Source: Temperatibacter marinus (GTDB lineage Bacteria > Pseudomonadota > Alphaproteobacteria > Sphingomonadales > Kordiimonadaceae). From it: a stretch of 64,000 bases of DNA. A program made the position numbers and the translations under genes. Below the pieces are notes generated by a model, which saw only the letters and a program-made list of their open reading frames with translations, was not told the origin of the DNA and did no database searches. Below are positions 56,110 to 64,000 of this stretch, in pieces. Location of the stretch: positions 1,488,001 through 1,552,000 of the forward strand of contig NZ_CP123872.1 in assembly GCF_031598375.1 (NCBI RefSeq). The letters run 5' to 3'. How positions within the stretch are numbered: the first letter of the stretch is position 1; every line of letters starts with the position of its first letter.

Positions 56110-56244
56110 GTGAAACGTACATATCAACCAAGTGTTCTGGTTCGTAAGCGTCGTCATGGTTTCCGCGCTCGTAAAGCTACCGTTGGTGGCCGTTCTATTT
56201 TGAATGCACGTCGCGCGAAAGGCCGTAAGCGTCTTTCTGCTTAA
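56110..56244 (+). CDS. rpmH: 50S ribosomal protein L34
   Basis: A 44-residue basic protein starting [20 protein letters not shown] and ending GRKRLSA, the conserved L34 sequence. The initiation codon is GTG; the frame has no nearby ATG, and the length is exactly that of L34 in Alphaproteobacteria. It is the first gene of the rpmH-rnpA-yidD-yidC-engB block. A hairpin with a T run follows, so part of the transcripts will stop before rnpA. Confidence 0.97.
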   Translation: MKRTYQPSVLVRKRRHGFRARKATVGGRSILNARRAKGRKRLSA

Positions 56245-56275
56245 GAGCAGACTGCTTCGACTTTTGAATAGATTG

Positions 56276-56310
56276 AAAGCTGGTTCGGCGAATGCGGACC
56301 AGCTTTTTTT
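56276..56310 (+). terminator. Hairpin between rpmH and rnpA
   Basis: AAAGCTGGT (56276-56284) pairs with ACCAGCTTT (56298-56306), and three further pairs including one G-T extend the stem to 12, with a seven-base loop and a run of T to 56310. It fits a rho-independent terminator or attenuator that lets L34 be made in far larger amounts than RnpA. Confidence 0.85.
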
Positions 56311-56338
56311 CGTTTCCCTTCCGTGGTAAGAGACAGAA

Positions 56339-56818
56339 ATGACATTGCATAGAATAAAAGAAAGACCTGATTATTTGGCTGTTGCTGCGACACGCCGTCG
56401 CTGGGTCACGCCGTCCTTTATTCTCCAGTATATGCCACCAGCAACTGCATTAGAGACACCTTCTAAAGAGGTTTCTGAAGCAGAAAATTTTAGATCAAAG
56501 GGGCAAGTCGCACCGATGGTTGGATTTACAGTGACAAAAAAGGTGGGCAATGCTGTCGTGCGAAACCGGATTAGGCGCCGTATGAAAGAAGTAGCAAGAG
56601 TGATAGTTCCCTCGCACGGTGAGCAGGGCGCCCGCTATGTGATGATTGGGCGTCATGGGGGACTCGAAAATTCTTTCGAAAAAATGCAAAAGGACTTGAT
56701 TTGGGCACTTGAAAAATTGGCAAAGAACGCTGATTTAAAAGATCAGAGGCCGTCGCGGAAAAAGTCGGCAGGGCAAAAAAGAGATAAAAAGACCAAAAAA
56801 GTAGAGAAAGTGGAATAA
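56339..56818 (+). CDS. rnpA: Ribonuclease P protein component
   Basis: A 159-residue protein; most RnpA proteins have about 110-125 residues. The RNA-binding RNR motif is clear in [21 protein letters not shown] (quoted part: [18 protein letters not shown]). The extra length is an insertion of about 20 residues after the first beta strand ([20 protein letters not shown]) and a basic C-terminal tail rich in lysine ([18 protein letters not shown]). RnpA helps the RNase P RNA bind and cleave tRNA precursors. It is two bases before yidD. Confidence 0.92.
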   Translation: MTLHRIKERPDYLAVAATRRRWVTPSFILQYMPPATALETPSKEVSEAENFRSKGQVAPMVGFTVTKKVGNAVVRNRIRRRMKEVARVIVPSHGEQGARYVMIGRHGGLENSFEKMQKDLIWALEKLAKNADLKDQRPSRKKSAGQKRDKKTKKVEKVE

Positions 56819-56820
56819 AG

Positions 56821-57078
56821 ATGGCATCTCCTCTTGCATGGTGCCTATCAAAACTGGTACGAGCCTATCAGCTTTTTATTTCCCCTTTGTTAGGGTCAAA
56901 TTGTCGATATGAGCCTTCTTGCAGCAGTTACGCGATGGAAGCTCTTGAAAAACATGGTGGCTTAAAAGGGACTTGGTTGACGGCCAAGCGAATACTGAGA
57001 TGCCATCCTTGGGGAGGGCATGGGTATGATCCGGTGCCGCCAGTTGCTGATGGTGATCATCAGCATAAAGAAGATTAA
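56821..57078 (+). CDS. yidD: Membrane protein insertion efficiency factor YidD
   Basis: An 85-residue protein with the conserved [20 protein letters not shown] motif, the cysteine pattern C-x6-C and [17 protein letters not shown]. It helps insertion of membrane proteins with YidC. The histidine-rich tail (DGDHQHKED) is the variable end. It lies between rnpA and yidC, the standard order. Confidence 0.95.
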   Translation: MASPLAWCLSKLVRAYQLFISPLLGSNCRYEPSCSSYAMEALEKHGGLKGTWLTAKRILRCHPWGGHGYDPVPPVADGDHQHKED

Positions 57079-57126
57079 TATTAATTATTTTGCAGGAAAC
57101 TGCTGCATTACAGGGTGTTTAGTCAC

Positions 57127-58866
57127 ATGGGCGAAAGTAAAAATATTATTGTTGCAATAGCATTGTCGCTATTATTTATGTTTGGATATAACGAGTTCTA
57201 TCTCGGACCCAAATTAGAAAAAGAGCGACTCGCATACGAAGAGCAACAGAAAGCTTTAGAGGGCAGCCAAATTCCAGGAAAAGCGCCCACTGATCCCGCC
57301 AAAGTGATCCCAGGACAAAAACCTGCCTCTTCAGTAGAAACTGGGGGACAAATCTCGCTAGCAGATGCGCTGTCAGAGACAACACGCCTTAAAATCTCGA
57401 CACCAGAACTTATTGGCTCTTTATCTTTGCGTGGGGCCATCATTGATGATCTTCAGTTGGTCAATCACAAGGTAGAGAAAGATAGTGAGGATTTAATCCG
57501 CTTGCTTACCCCAATGGGGATCCGAGGGGAAAAAGCTTATTATACGAGATTTGGCTGGGTTGATTCCAATTTAAATTCGTTGGTTCCTGAAAATGCTTTA
57601 TGGACATCAAATTCTACAGAACTAACCCCGACCAGCCCTGTAACACTCAGCTATGTAAATGCGGAGGGTATAGAGTTTATTCAAACAATTTCCGTTGATG
57701 ATAAATTTATGTTCACCGTGGAACAAACCATTAATAACAATAGTACCGCAGATGTCGCAGCCTCCGCTTATGGCCTGGTAGAGCGTCAAGGTCCCATTGA
57801 GACAGATGGTATGTTTATCCTTCATGAAGGCCTTATTGCTGGGTTGAGTGACGAAGCGAATAAGACTTTGATCGAATTAGATTATGAAGATGCGGCGACA
57901 GACCCAATCAATCAAGAAACAACGGGGGGTTGGCTAGGCATCACTGATAAATATTGGATGACCGTCCTTGTTCCTGATCAAAAGACTGTTTTACCTCGTG
58001 CAGCAATGTCACAGATGGGGGCTGCCTATGGTGCGGAATATTTCAACTATGTTGAAACAGTCAAAGCTAATGAAAGTGCTACGGTTACGAACCGCTTTTA
58101 CGCAGGGGCGAAAGATGTTCCTACAATTCGTCAATATCAAGAAGACCTCGGGGTTGAAATCTTTATCGACTCAGTGGATTGGGGTTGGTTTCATTTTATA
58201 ACCTATCCATTTTATGTGGCTCTGCATTTCTTATTCGGTCTTGTCGGTAATTTTGGGGTTGCTATTATTCTGTTTACGATTGTCATAAAGCTGGCTCTTT
58301 TCCCTCTTGCCAATAAGCAATATGTGTCTATGGCTCATATGAAAAAAGTTCAGCCACAGATCAAGAAAATGCAAGAGCGGTATAAAGACGATCGTGCAAA
58401 ATTGCAGCAAGAGATGATGGCGCTCTATAAAAAAGAGAAAATCAATCCTATGGCGGGTTGCTTGCCAATCTTCATTCAAATACCGATTTTCTTCTCTCTC
58501 TATAAAGTCCTTTATGTGACAATCGATATGCGTCATCAGCCATTCTTTGGATGGATTACTGATTTGAGCGCGCCAGATCCTTTGACGCCTCTTAATTTGT
58601 TTGGCCTCATTCCATGGGATCCTCCAAGCCTCATTGCAGTTGGTATTTGGCCAATTCTCATGGGTGTTTCTATGTGGGCTCAGCAAAAGATGAATCCAAC
58701 GACAATGGCGCCTGAGCAGCAAAAAATTATGAATATGCTCCCAATTATCTTTACATTTATTCTTGCAAACTTTGCTGCAGGACTGGTGATCTACTGGACA
58801 TGGAATGCTATTCTATCAGTGGCACAGCAGTATGTGATTACACGCCGCGAAGAAGCAAAAGGCTAA
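57127..58866 (+). CDS. yidC: Membrane protein insertase YidC
   Basis: A 579-residue insertase. An N-terminal transmembrane helix (NIIVAIALSLLFMFGYNEFY) is followed by a large periplasmic domain (about 60-350) and the conserved five-helix core with FNFGVAIILFTIVIKLALFPL-like first segment, MAGCLPIFIQIPIFFSLYKV and AAGLVIYWTWNAILS. I place the start at the ATG at 57127 (MGESKNI), with AGGGTG nine bases upstream; a GTG four codons earlier is less likely. It inserts and folds inner-membrane proteins alone or with SecYEG. Confidence 0.95.
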   Translation: MGESKNIIVAIALSLLFMFGYNEFYLGPKLEKERLAYEEQQKALEGSQIPGKAPTDPAKVIPGQKPASSVETGGQISLADALSETTRLKISTPELIGSLSLRGAIIDDLQLVNHKVEKDSEDLIRLLTPMGIRGEKAYYTRFGWVDSNLNSLVPENALWTSNSTELTPTSPVTLSYVNAEGIEFIQTISVDDKFMFTVEQTINNNSTADVAASAYGLVERQGPIETDGMFILHEGLIAGLSDEANKTLIELDYEDAATDPINQETTGGWLGITDKYWMTVLVPDQKTVLPRAAMSQMGAAYGAEYFNYVETVKANESATVTNRFYAGAKDVPTIRQYQEDLGVEIFIDSVDWGWFHFITYPFYVALHFLFGLVGNFGVAIILFTIVIKLALFPLANKQYVSMAHMKKVQPQIKKMQERYKDDRAKLQQEMMALYKKEKINPMAGCLPIFIQIPIFFSLYKVLYVTIDMRHQPFFGWITDLSAPDPLTPLNLFGLIPWDPPSLIAVGIWPILMGVSMWAQQKMNPTTMAPEQQKIMNMLPIIFTFILANFAAGLVIYWTWNAILSVAQQYVITRREEAKG

Positions 58867-58902
58867 CCGTCACTTTTTGTGGCAGTCTGTAAGGGACAGA
58901 TC

Positions 58903-59550
58903 ATGGAATTAAACTTTGATGAAGAACAATTAAAGAGCGGTGAGCGTCTATTTCGGGCGCCTATCGACTTTGTCAAAGGGGCTGTATCCCTTGATACACT
59001 GCCGCCGCCGGATCGTCCTGAAATTGCATTTGCTGGCCGCTCGAATGTGGGTAAGTCAAGTTTGATCAATGCCCTTACATGGCGCAAAAACCTTGCACGA
59101 ACATCGGGAACTCCTGGCCGAACACAGGAGTTGAACTATTTTAATATGGGGGCAACCATTGATCTGCCCCTTTATGTGGTTGATTTGCCTGGGTATGGGT
59201 ATGCAAAAATTGAACGCAAGAAGGTACAGGCTTGGACTCGCCTCGTGAAAACATATCTTCAAGGGCGTTCAAATTTAAGACGGGTGATGTTGTTGATTGA
59301 TAGCCGTCATGGTTTAAAAGAAACAGATAAAGAGATTATGGCGATGCTCGACGAAGCTGCTGTTAACTATCAGTTGGTCTTGACGAAATTTGATAAATTG
59401 AAAGTCTCTGATCGAGAAGCTGCCCTTGATAAAGTCAGGGAACAGGCCAAAAAATTTATTGCGTGTCATCCTGTGATCATCGGGACGAGCAGTGATAAGA
59501 ATGTTGGTTTAAAAGAATTGCGCGCTGAAATTCGGACCATTGCCGAATAA
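58903..59550 (+). CDS. engB: Ribosome biogenesis GTPase EngB (YihA/YsxC)
   Basis: A 215-residue GTPase. G1 is GRSNVGKSSLIN, the switch region TSGTPGRTQELNYF, G3 DLPGYGYAK, and G4 TKFDKL. It acts in assembly of the large ribosomal subunit. The ATG at 58903 has AAGGGA upstream and gives the usual N-terminus (MELNFDEEQL); a GTG eight codons earlier is in frame. Only about 35 bases separate it from yidC. Confidence 0.95.
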   Translation: MELNFDEEQLKSGERLFRAPIDFVKGAVSLDTLPPPDRPEIAFAGRSNVGKSSLINALTWRKNLARTSGTPGRTQELNYFNMGATIDLPLYVVDLPGYGYAKIERKKVQAWTRLVKTYLQGRSNLRRVMLLIDSRHGLKETDKEIMAMLDEAAVNYQLVLTKFDKLKVSDREAALDKVREQAKKFIACHPVIIGTSSDKNVGLKELRAEIRTIAE

Positions 59551-59559
59551 CGCGCAGCC

Positions 59560-60234
59560 TTAAAGCTTTTCAAAAATTAAACTGAAATTATTCGCGGGCA
59601 TTGGGAGTATTGTTGGATCGGCAAATCGGGTTCTATTCGCGGCCTCGATGACGTCTTCCATGGCCCTCACACCCCATTCAGGGTTGCTGCTTTTTAAATT
59701 GCGATCAAATTGTACATTTGACTGAGATGTATGCTCCCCACCGCGCTTATAGGGTCCGTATAGATAGAGTTGTCCTCCACTTTCCAGAAGGCTACTAGCA
59801 GCTTTAAAGAGATGTCTAGTCAGTGTCCAAGGCGCGATGTGAATAAGATTAAAGGCGCAGACAGCGTCTACCTTAGGCAAGAGGGGCCATTCCTTCATCA
59901 AGTTTAGATAGAGGGGGTCCGCAAGATTTGGCATACCGCAGTGATTCTTCCACGCTAGAATGCTGGCCAGCTTGTCGTCTTCAATGTCTGAAGGGATCCA
60001 GTGTATATTGGGTAACTGTGACGCAAAATAACTGGCATGTTGTCCCGTGCCGGAGGCAAATTCCAAAACAGTGGCTTTTTCTGGGAAATAATCTTTTAAG
60101 ACATTGAGAATAACATCTTTGTTTCTATCGACGTGAGGAGCATGTAGACGCAGGTCATTATTCTTCAGGTCTACATTTTTTGGATCAAAAAATTTTGCCT
60201 TATTTTTATCAGCCACGTTTTTTCCGCCATTCAC
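59560..60234 (-). CDS. SAM-dependent methyltransferase, DUF938 family
   Basis: A protein of about 220 residues with a methyltransferase fold. The SAM-binding motif I is VLEFASGTGQHASYFA, and the conserved region ADPLYLNLMKEWP with CAFNLIHIAPW places it in the DUF938 family of putative methyltransferases. Substrate is unknown. The first codon is uncertain: the ATG at 60234 overlaps the upstream gene by 26 bases, whereas the GTG at 60216 has GGCGGA upstream. It is convergent with engB. Confidence 0.8.
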   Translation of the reverse strand: MNGGKNVADKNKAKFFDPKNVDLKNNDLRLHAPHVDRNKDVILNVLKDYFPEKATVLEFASGTGQHASYFASQLPNIHWIPSDIEDDKLASILAWKNHCGMPNLADPLYLNLMKEWPLLPKVDAVCAFNLIHIAPWTLTRHLFKAASSLLESGGQLYLYGPYKRGGEHTSQSNVQFDRNLKSSNPEWGVRAMEDVIEAANRTRFADPTILPMPANNFSLIFEKL

Positions 60235-60442
60235 TGAAGAGATAGAGCGGCACTACAATCGCAGCTCCCAAAAGAATATATTCAAGACCTGCGCCTACAA
60301 GCCAATTCCAAAGCGATGCCAGCTTATTTATAATATAGCCATATATATCACCCGCTGATTTCCCAAATGTCTTGAGAAGGAATCCGACGGCCAGGCTTAG
60401 AATGACCAATTTTATGATAGTAGACCCATCAGGAAATTTCAT
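60209..60442 (-). CDS. Small two-helix membrane protein (DUF6460-like)
   Basis: A 77-residue protein with two hydrophobic segments (KLVILSLAVGFLLKTFG and YILLGAAIVVPLYLFSEW) and a basic end. It resembles small conserved alphaproteobacterial membrane proteins of the DUF6460 type (family name from memory). Function unknown. It overlaps the methyltransferase start and belongs to the same minus-strand run. Confidence 0.6.
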   Translation of the reverse strand: MKFPDGSTIIKLVILSLAVGFLLKTFGKSAGDIYGYIINKLASLWNWLVGAGLEYILLGAAIVVPLYLFSEWRKKRG

Positions 60443-60466
60443 AGTATGCCCTCAATCTTGTTTTTC

Positions 60467-60895
60467 TTATGGATAGAGTGACTCAAAGCATAGCTGTAGG
60501 TCAAGCTTTTCACCCATTTGGTTTCTGGCGCTGAGATGATTTGCGTGCTGATCAGTCTCTGTCTCTTGAGCGAAGACTATATCCAGAACACACTTTTGGG
60601 TCTTATATTGCATAATATACTGACTGCCCTCAGTGCGTATTAGACGGGGTTCACCGAAGAGAGTGAATATGTCAGATGGTGTTTTCCCAAGTAATGTTAT
60701 GGCTTTGGGAATAGTGCGCACCACAGGCTTTGGCAGTAAAGGAACTGCCTCACGAGGGGCCTCTTCGACTTGTGAATTCACAGTTTCTGCAACAGGGGCC
60801 TCTGTCTGACCCATGCAGGCAGTAAGGAGGGTTAAGGCAGCAATTAGCCCACCCTTTTTACCATTATCCAAAATGGATCGTCTAGAAATTCCCAT
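60467..60895 (-). CDS. Small lipoprotein
   Basis: A 142-residue protein whose N-terminus (GLIAALTLLTACMGQ) has a lipobox ending in C27, preceded by a twin-arginine-like SRRSIL at residues 4-9. The C-terminal half (ITLLGKTPSDIFTLFGEP) resembles the SmpA/OmlA-type small domain. It overlaps the end of the EI24-like gene by 14 bases and is translated from the same transcript. Function unknown; perhaps envelope assembly. Confidence 0.68.
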   Translation of the reverse strand: MGISRRSILDNGKKGGLIAALTLLTACMGQTEAPVAETVNSQVEEAPREAVPLLPKPVVRTIPKAITLLGKTPSDIFTLFGEPRLIRTEGSQYIMQYKTQKCVLDIVFAQETETDQHANHLSARNQMGEKLDLQLCFESLYP

Positions 60896-61607
60896 GTTTA
60901 TCTTGTTCCATACATTTTTGAGTGATGTGGGTCATAATAGCTGTCCCGATAATGGGAGCGGCTAAATTGAGGACAGGTACTAAAAACATAGCAGCATTTG
61001 CTATGCCACCCAACATCATCTTGCTTTGATGACGTATCCTGAAAGCTTTCATTTCTTGAAAAGACATATGACGCAAGGCTGCAATTTCCATATATTCTCG
61101 ACCGACCAAATAGCCGTTTATCAAAAGATAGAGGACAAGGGTGCCAATGCCTAAGGTCGTCAGTAAAATCAGATAGGGAATCAGAGCTAGAAGATTTACC
61201 ACAAGAACCACAATCCCGAACTTTAAGGCGTGAACTAAGTTTTCAGTAAAACCAACCTCTCTCTTCTTTAAGTTATGAGGGTAATAATCTTCTTCAACAG
61301 CGTCCATAATCTGTTCATTCATAACACCCATCACCACTCTCGCTATGGGGGGGAAGAGAAAATAACCGACGATTCCAAAAAGAGGAATTGCAAGAATAGC
61401 AAAGGTAGTGTCTGCCCATCCCCACTCATGAAGTTTGCCGTCAAGCCAGTCCCATCCGGTAATCATTCCTTCTGGCCAATAGCTGAAGAAAGTGATGAGT
61501 AGAACGATCATTGTCAGTATAGAAAGTCCTGTGCCGATAAAGAATACTTTTCGAAAGGCGGGATGGAGCAGCTGCTGCCAAGTCTTATTAACGCTATCAA
61601 TAACCAT
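60882..61607 (-). CDS. EI24 domain-containing membrane protein (CysZ-like)
   Basis: A 241-residue protein with about four to six hydrophobic helices and the region GYLVGREYMEIAALRHM typical of the EI24/CysZ family. CysZ transports sulfate; many alphaproteobacterial members have unknown roles. It heads a short minus-strand operon with the lipoprotein, the two-helix protein and the DUF938 methyltransferase, and is divergent from the adenosine kinase gene. Confidence 0.78.
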   Translation of the reverse strand: MVIDSVNKTWQQLLHPAFRKVFFIGTGLSILTMIVLLITFFSYWPEGMITGWDWLDGKLHEWGWADTTFAILAIPLFGIVGYFLFPPIARVVMGVMNEQIMDAVEEDYYPHNLKKREVGFTENLVHALKFGIVVLVVNLLALIPYLILLTTLGIGTLVLYLLINGYLVGREYMEIAALRHMSFQEMKAFRIRHQSKMMLGGIANAAMFLVPVLNLAAPIIGTAIMTHITQKCMEQDKHGNF

Positions 61608-61725
61608 GATGTCCTCACTGAGTGTCTTTTTATTATGACTTATATCTATTTTTCTTTATAGGTAAGGATTGATGAAGCCTAATGCAATGGTTCGGTTAAA
61701 AATAAGATGCTTTTAAGGATAGAAT

Positions 61726-62709
61726 ATGACGACATCACCTAAATTAATCACGATTGGCAATGCGATTGTTGATGTACTGGCAAAGGTTGAAGACAGCTTT
61801 TTAGCAACGTTTTCTATGGATAAAGGTGCAATGCTTTTAGTGGACCAAGACCAGTCAACTAACATCTATGACGCTATGCCACCAGCCATAGAGCGTTCGG
61901 GGGGCTCAGCGGGCAACACGGCTGCAGGTGTGGCTATGCTTGGGGGGTCTGTCGGGTACATAGGTAAAGTTTTTGATGACCAGTTGGGGAAGATTTTTCG
62001 CCATGATATCGGCGCTGTTGGCGTTGATTTTCCAACCCCTGCTGCCACAGAAGGGGAATCTACAGCCAATTGTATGGTCCTGATTACTCCAGATGCTCAG
62101 CGCACTATGAATACCTATTTAGGAGCATGCGGTGGCTTGTCAGTCGATGACATTGACGAAGCTTATATTGCTGGCGCTGAAATCATTTATGTTGAAGGAT
62201 ATTTATGGGATAGGCCTGATGCAAAAGAGGCGGTGCTTAAGGCCTTTAAGATTGCAAAGGCTTCTAAGACCAAAGTAGCTCTTAGCCTATCAGATAGTTT
62301 CTGTGTGGATCGGTTCAGAGATGAATTTATGCAGTTAATTGAAGAATATGTGGATATCTTGTTCGCCAATGAAGACGAGATTAAGTCTCTTTATGAAATT
62401 GAAGACTTTTCTCGTGCTGCAAGCCTCGCCCGTGGCAGTGTAGAGATCGCAGCGCTAACCCGGGGTGATAAGGGCAGTACCATCATTGCGGAGGGGCAAA
62501 CTTTTGCTATTCCGGCAGAACCTACATCTGTTGAAGACACAACAGGGGCAGGAGACCTCTATGCCGCCGGGTTTTTATATGGCCTGCAACAAGGCTACGG
62601 TGCTGCTACCTGTGCCAGGATTGGGGGCATTTGTGCTGCCGAGGTGATTTCCCACGTGGGCCCTCGTCCGGAAGTTGATCTTAAAGACTTGATCGTGGGC
62701 CTCACTTAG
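61726..62709 (+). CDS. Adenosine kinase (PfkB family)
   Basis: A 327-residue PfkB-type carbohydrate kinase. The N-terminal GNAIVDVLAKV, the glycine motif SGGSAGNTAAGVAML and the C-terminal catalytic DTTGAGDLYAAGFLYG (aspartate as base) are conserved. Within the family this alphaproteobacterial type is annotated as adenosine kinase, making AMP from adenosine, but other nucleosides or sugars could be used. AAGGAT sits upstream of the ATG. Its end overlaps the convergent GNAT gene by four bases. Confidence 0.87.
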   Translation: MTTSPKLITIGNAIVDVLAKVEDSFLATFSMDKGAMLLVDQDQSTNIYDAMPPAIERSGGSAGNTAAGVAMLGGSVGYIGKVFDDQLGKIFRHDIGAVGVDFPTPAATEGESTANCMVLITPDAQRTMNTYLGACGGLSVDDIDEAYIAGAEIIYVEGYLWDRPDAKEAVLKAFKIAKASKTKVALSLSDSFCVDRFRDEFMQLIEEYVDILFANEDEIKSLYEIEDFSRAASLARGSVEIAALTRGDKGSTIIAEGQTFAIPAEPTSVEDTTGAGDLYAAGFLYGLQQGYGAATCARIGGICAAEVISHVGPRPEVDLKDLIVGLT

Positions 62710-63173
62710 CTCAATTCTTTAATCAAATTAATTGTATCTTCTCCGTAGCCGAGGGCTTTGTAAAAGCCTCGGCCTTCGGTGTTTGAGGAAAAGACTTCTA
62801 AATGTAAAAGACGATAGTCCTTTTTTCTTGCCCAAGACTCGGCCTCTTGCATTAAGGCCTTCCCGACGCCAGAGTGTTGAGCTTCTTTTTTAACAGCAAG
62901 CAATGGAATGGTGCCACAAGCTTCGCCTGATACCTCGTCCTTAGACTTGCATGCATGTATAAAGCCCACAGGTTGAGTGTCTATTTCGGCTATTACTGTG
63001 TGACTTTCACTTTTCTCACACTCCAACATTTCAAGAATGTAAGCCTGTTGGAACATTTTTATAGCGGCATCGGAATGCCAAGCGAGTTTGATTGGTTCCG
63101 CAAGAATAGGCGAGAGAGAAAGGATAAATTCTCTGTCATTGGGAGTTGCGCTGCGCAGTGTTATTAAGGGCAT
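62706..63173 (-). CDS. GNAT family N-acetyltransferase
   Basis: A 155-residue acetyltransferase. The acetyl-CoA loop is QHSGVGKALMQEAESW (about 103-118), and the fold is completed by the LHLEVFSSNTEGRGFYKALGY region. The substrate is not identifiable. It lies 59 bases downstream of purH on the same strand and could be co-transcribed. Confidence 0.82.
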   Translation of the reverse strand: MPLITLRSATPNDREFILSLSPILAEPIKLAWHSDAAIKMFQQAYILEMLECEKSESHTVIAEIDTQPVGFIHACKSKDEVSGEACGTIPLLAVKKEAQHSGVGKALMQEAESWARKKDYRLLHLEVFSSNTEGRGFYKALGYGEDTINLIKELS

Positions 63174-63232
63174 GAATTGTCCACATCAAAAAGATATGAT
63201 GCGGGAGGAGATCCCGCAATATCGTATGTTTC

Positions 63233-64000
63233 TTAGTGTCTAAAGTGACGCATTCCTGTAAAGACCATCGCAAGACCGGCTTCATTTGCTGCATCAATCA
63301 CATCTTGGTCTCGCATAGATCCACCTGGTTGGATCACCGCAGTAGCGCCTGCTTCTGCCGCTGCGAGAAGTCCGTCAGCAAAGGGGAAGAAGGCATCCGA
63401 TGCGACCACAGAGCCTTTGGCAAGAGTTTCTGAATCTCCTGCCATTTCTGCTGCTTCTCCAGCACGAATGGCTGCAATCCGCGAACTGTCGCGACGATTC
63501 ATCTGGCCTGCCCCAATACCCACAGTCATACCATCACGTACATAAACAATCGCATTTGATTTCACATGTTTGCCAACTTGGAAAGCAAACAACATATCGG
63601 TGAGTTCTTGATCAGAAGGTTCACGGTCTGTTACTACTTTTAGATCCTCTCTGATGATGCGCCCTGTATCACGGTTTTGAACAAGAAAGCCGCCGGAAAC
63701 GGTTTTCACCATTTTTGCATCTTGTTTTGGATCCGCTAAGCCGCCGGTTACTAATAGACGTAAATTCTTTTTCGCTGCAATAATTTCTTTAGCGTCATCA
63801 CTCACAGAAGGAGCAATAATTACTTCTGTAAATACTTTTACAATTTCTGAAGCTGTTGTGGCATCAAGAGTGCCATTCAAAGCAACAATACCACCAAAGG
63901 CAGATACGGGGTCACATTTCAGCGCTTTTTTGTAGGCGTCTAGCAAGCTGTCAGCCTGGGCAACGCCGCAAGGGTTGGCATGTTTAATAATGGCAACCGT
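63233..64000 (-). CDS. purH: Bifunctional AICAR formyltransferase/IMP cyclohydrolase, C-terminal part
   Basis: The frame is open to the right edge; about 255 codons of the C-terminal formyltransferase domain are visible. At the edge is the conserved motif [11 protein letters not shown] (the active-site KHxNPCG), followed by [42 protein letters not shown] and [14 protein letters not shown]. The enzyme transfers a formyl group from 10-formyl-tetrahydrofolate to AICAR and closes the ring to IMP, the last steps of purine synthesis. The N-terminal cyclohydrolase domain lies outside the window. Confidence 0.95.
   Translation of the reverse strand, partial: TVAIIKHANPCGVAQADSLLDAYKKALKCDPVSAFGGIVALNGTLDATTASEIVKVFTEVIIAPSVSDDAKEIIAAKKNLRLLVTGGLADPKQDAKMVKTVSGGFLVQNRDTGRIIREDLKVVTDREPSDQELTDMLFAFQVGKHVKSNAIVYVRDGMTVGIGAGQMNRRDSSRIAAIRAGEAAEMAGDSETLAKGSVVASDAFFPFADGLLAAAEAGATAVIQPGGSMRDQDVIDAANEAGLAMVFTGMRHFRH

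Overview
The window looks like a chromosomal segment of a low-to-mid GC alphaproteobacterium. The evidence is the block rpmH-rnpA-yidD-yidC-engB, a large TonB-dependent receptor with tryptophan-halogenase-like and SapC-like partner genes, and the sequence character of PurH, adenosine kinase and L34. A marine aerobic heterotroph related to Kordiimonadales/Emcibacterales-type lineages would fit, but the order is a guess. Genes are dense on both strands and almost everything is chromosomal core or metabolic; two short stretches next to tRNA-Arg genes carry traces of integrated elements.

Layout. 1-8.8 kb: a partial HExxH protein, a beta-lactamase-fold hydrolase, a CPBP membrane protease, a TPR protein, then a Yip1-like membrane protein in one operon with a MacA/MacB-type ABC exporter. 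8.8-12.0 kb: a hybrid histidine kinase enclosed between tRNA-Arg(CCG) and an exact 18-bp copy of that tRNA's 3' end, followed by a P-loop kinase-like and a sulfotransferase-like gene. 12.2-14.1 kb: a thiolase and KDPG aldolase, convergent. 14.2-32.3 kb: an N-acetylglucosamine (GlcNAc) utilisation region. On the plus strand are acs-nagB(II)-nagA-nagP; on the minus strand are glucokinase, TonB receptor, SapC-like, two tryptophan-halogenase-like genes and a GH20 hexosaminidase; then a LacI-type regulator and a NagX-like membrane acetyltransferase. Five copies of a 16-bp LacI-type operator lie in the two control regions. 33-36.6 kb: a second MacA/MacB exporter. 36.8-41.1 kb: a fatty acid hydroxylase-type protein, a GT61 glycosyltransferase, an NDP-hexose 2,3-dehydratase-like protein and a second sulfotransferase-like protein. 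41.2-47.0 kb: a galactose operon galT-galK-hydrolase with a divergent sodium/sugar symporter. 47-51 kb: GNAT, a carotenoid/retinol-type oxidoreductase and an AbgT transporter. 51-53.7 kb: an island-like stretch with a solute-binding protein, a DUF6090-like protein and a heavily decayed integrase next to tRNA-Arg(ACG). 53.9-64 kb: lipoprotein, histidine kinase, the rpmH-to-engB block, small membrane proteins, adenosine kinase, GNAT and the C-terminal part of purH.

How the genes work together. The GlcNAc region is close to a complete pathway: outer-membrane uptake, hydrolysis by the hexosaminidase, inner-membrane transport (NagP), phosphorylation (Glk), deacetylation (NagA) and deamination/isomerisation (NagB-II) to fructose-6-phosphate. 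Acs can recover the acetate released by NagA. The shared operators suggest one repressor controls both arms. The galactose operon feeds the Leloir pathway, although galE and galM are not in the window.

The most notable unexplained signals are the two tRNA-Arg-associated integration scars, the tandem in-phase operators, the paired halogenase-like genes of unknown substrate, and the isolated NDP-hexose 2,3-dehydratase-like gene. No CRISPR array, intact insertion sequence, prophage or recognisable antiphage system was seen. GC and codon statements are by eye, not computed.
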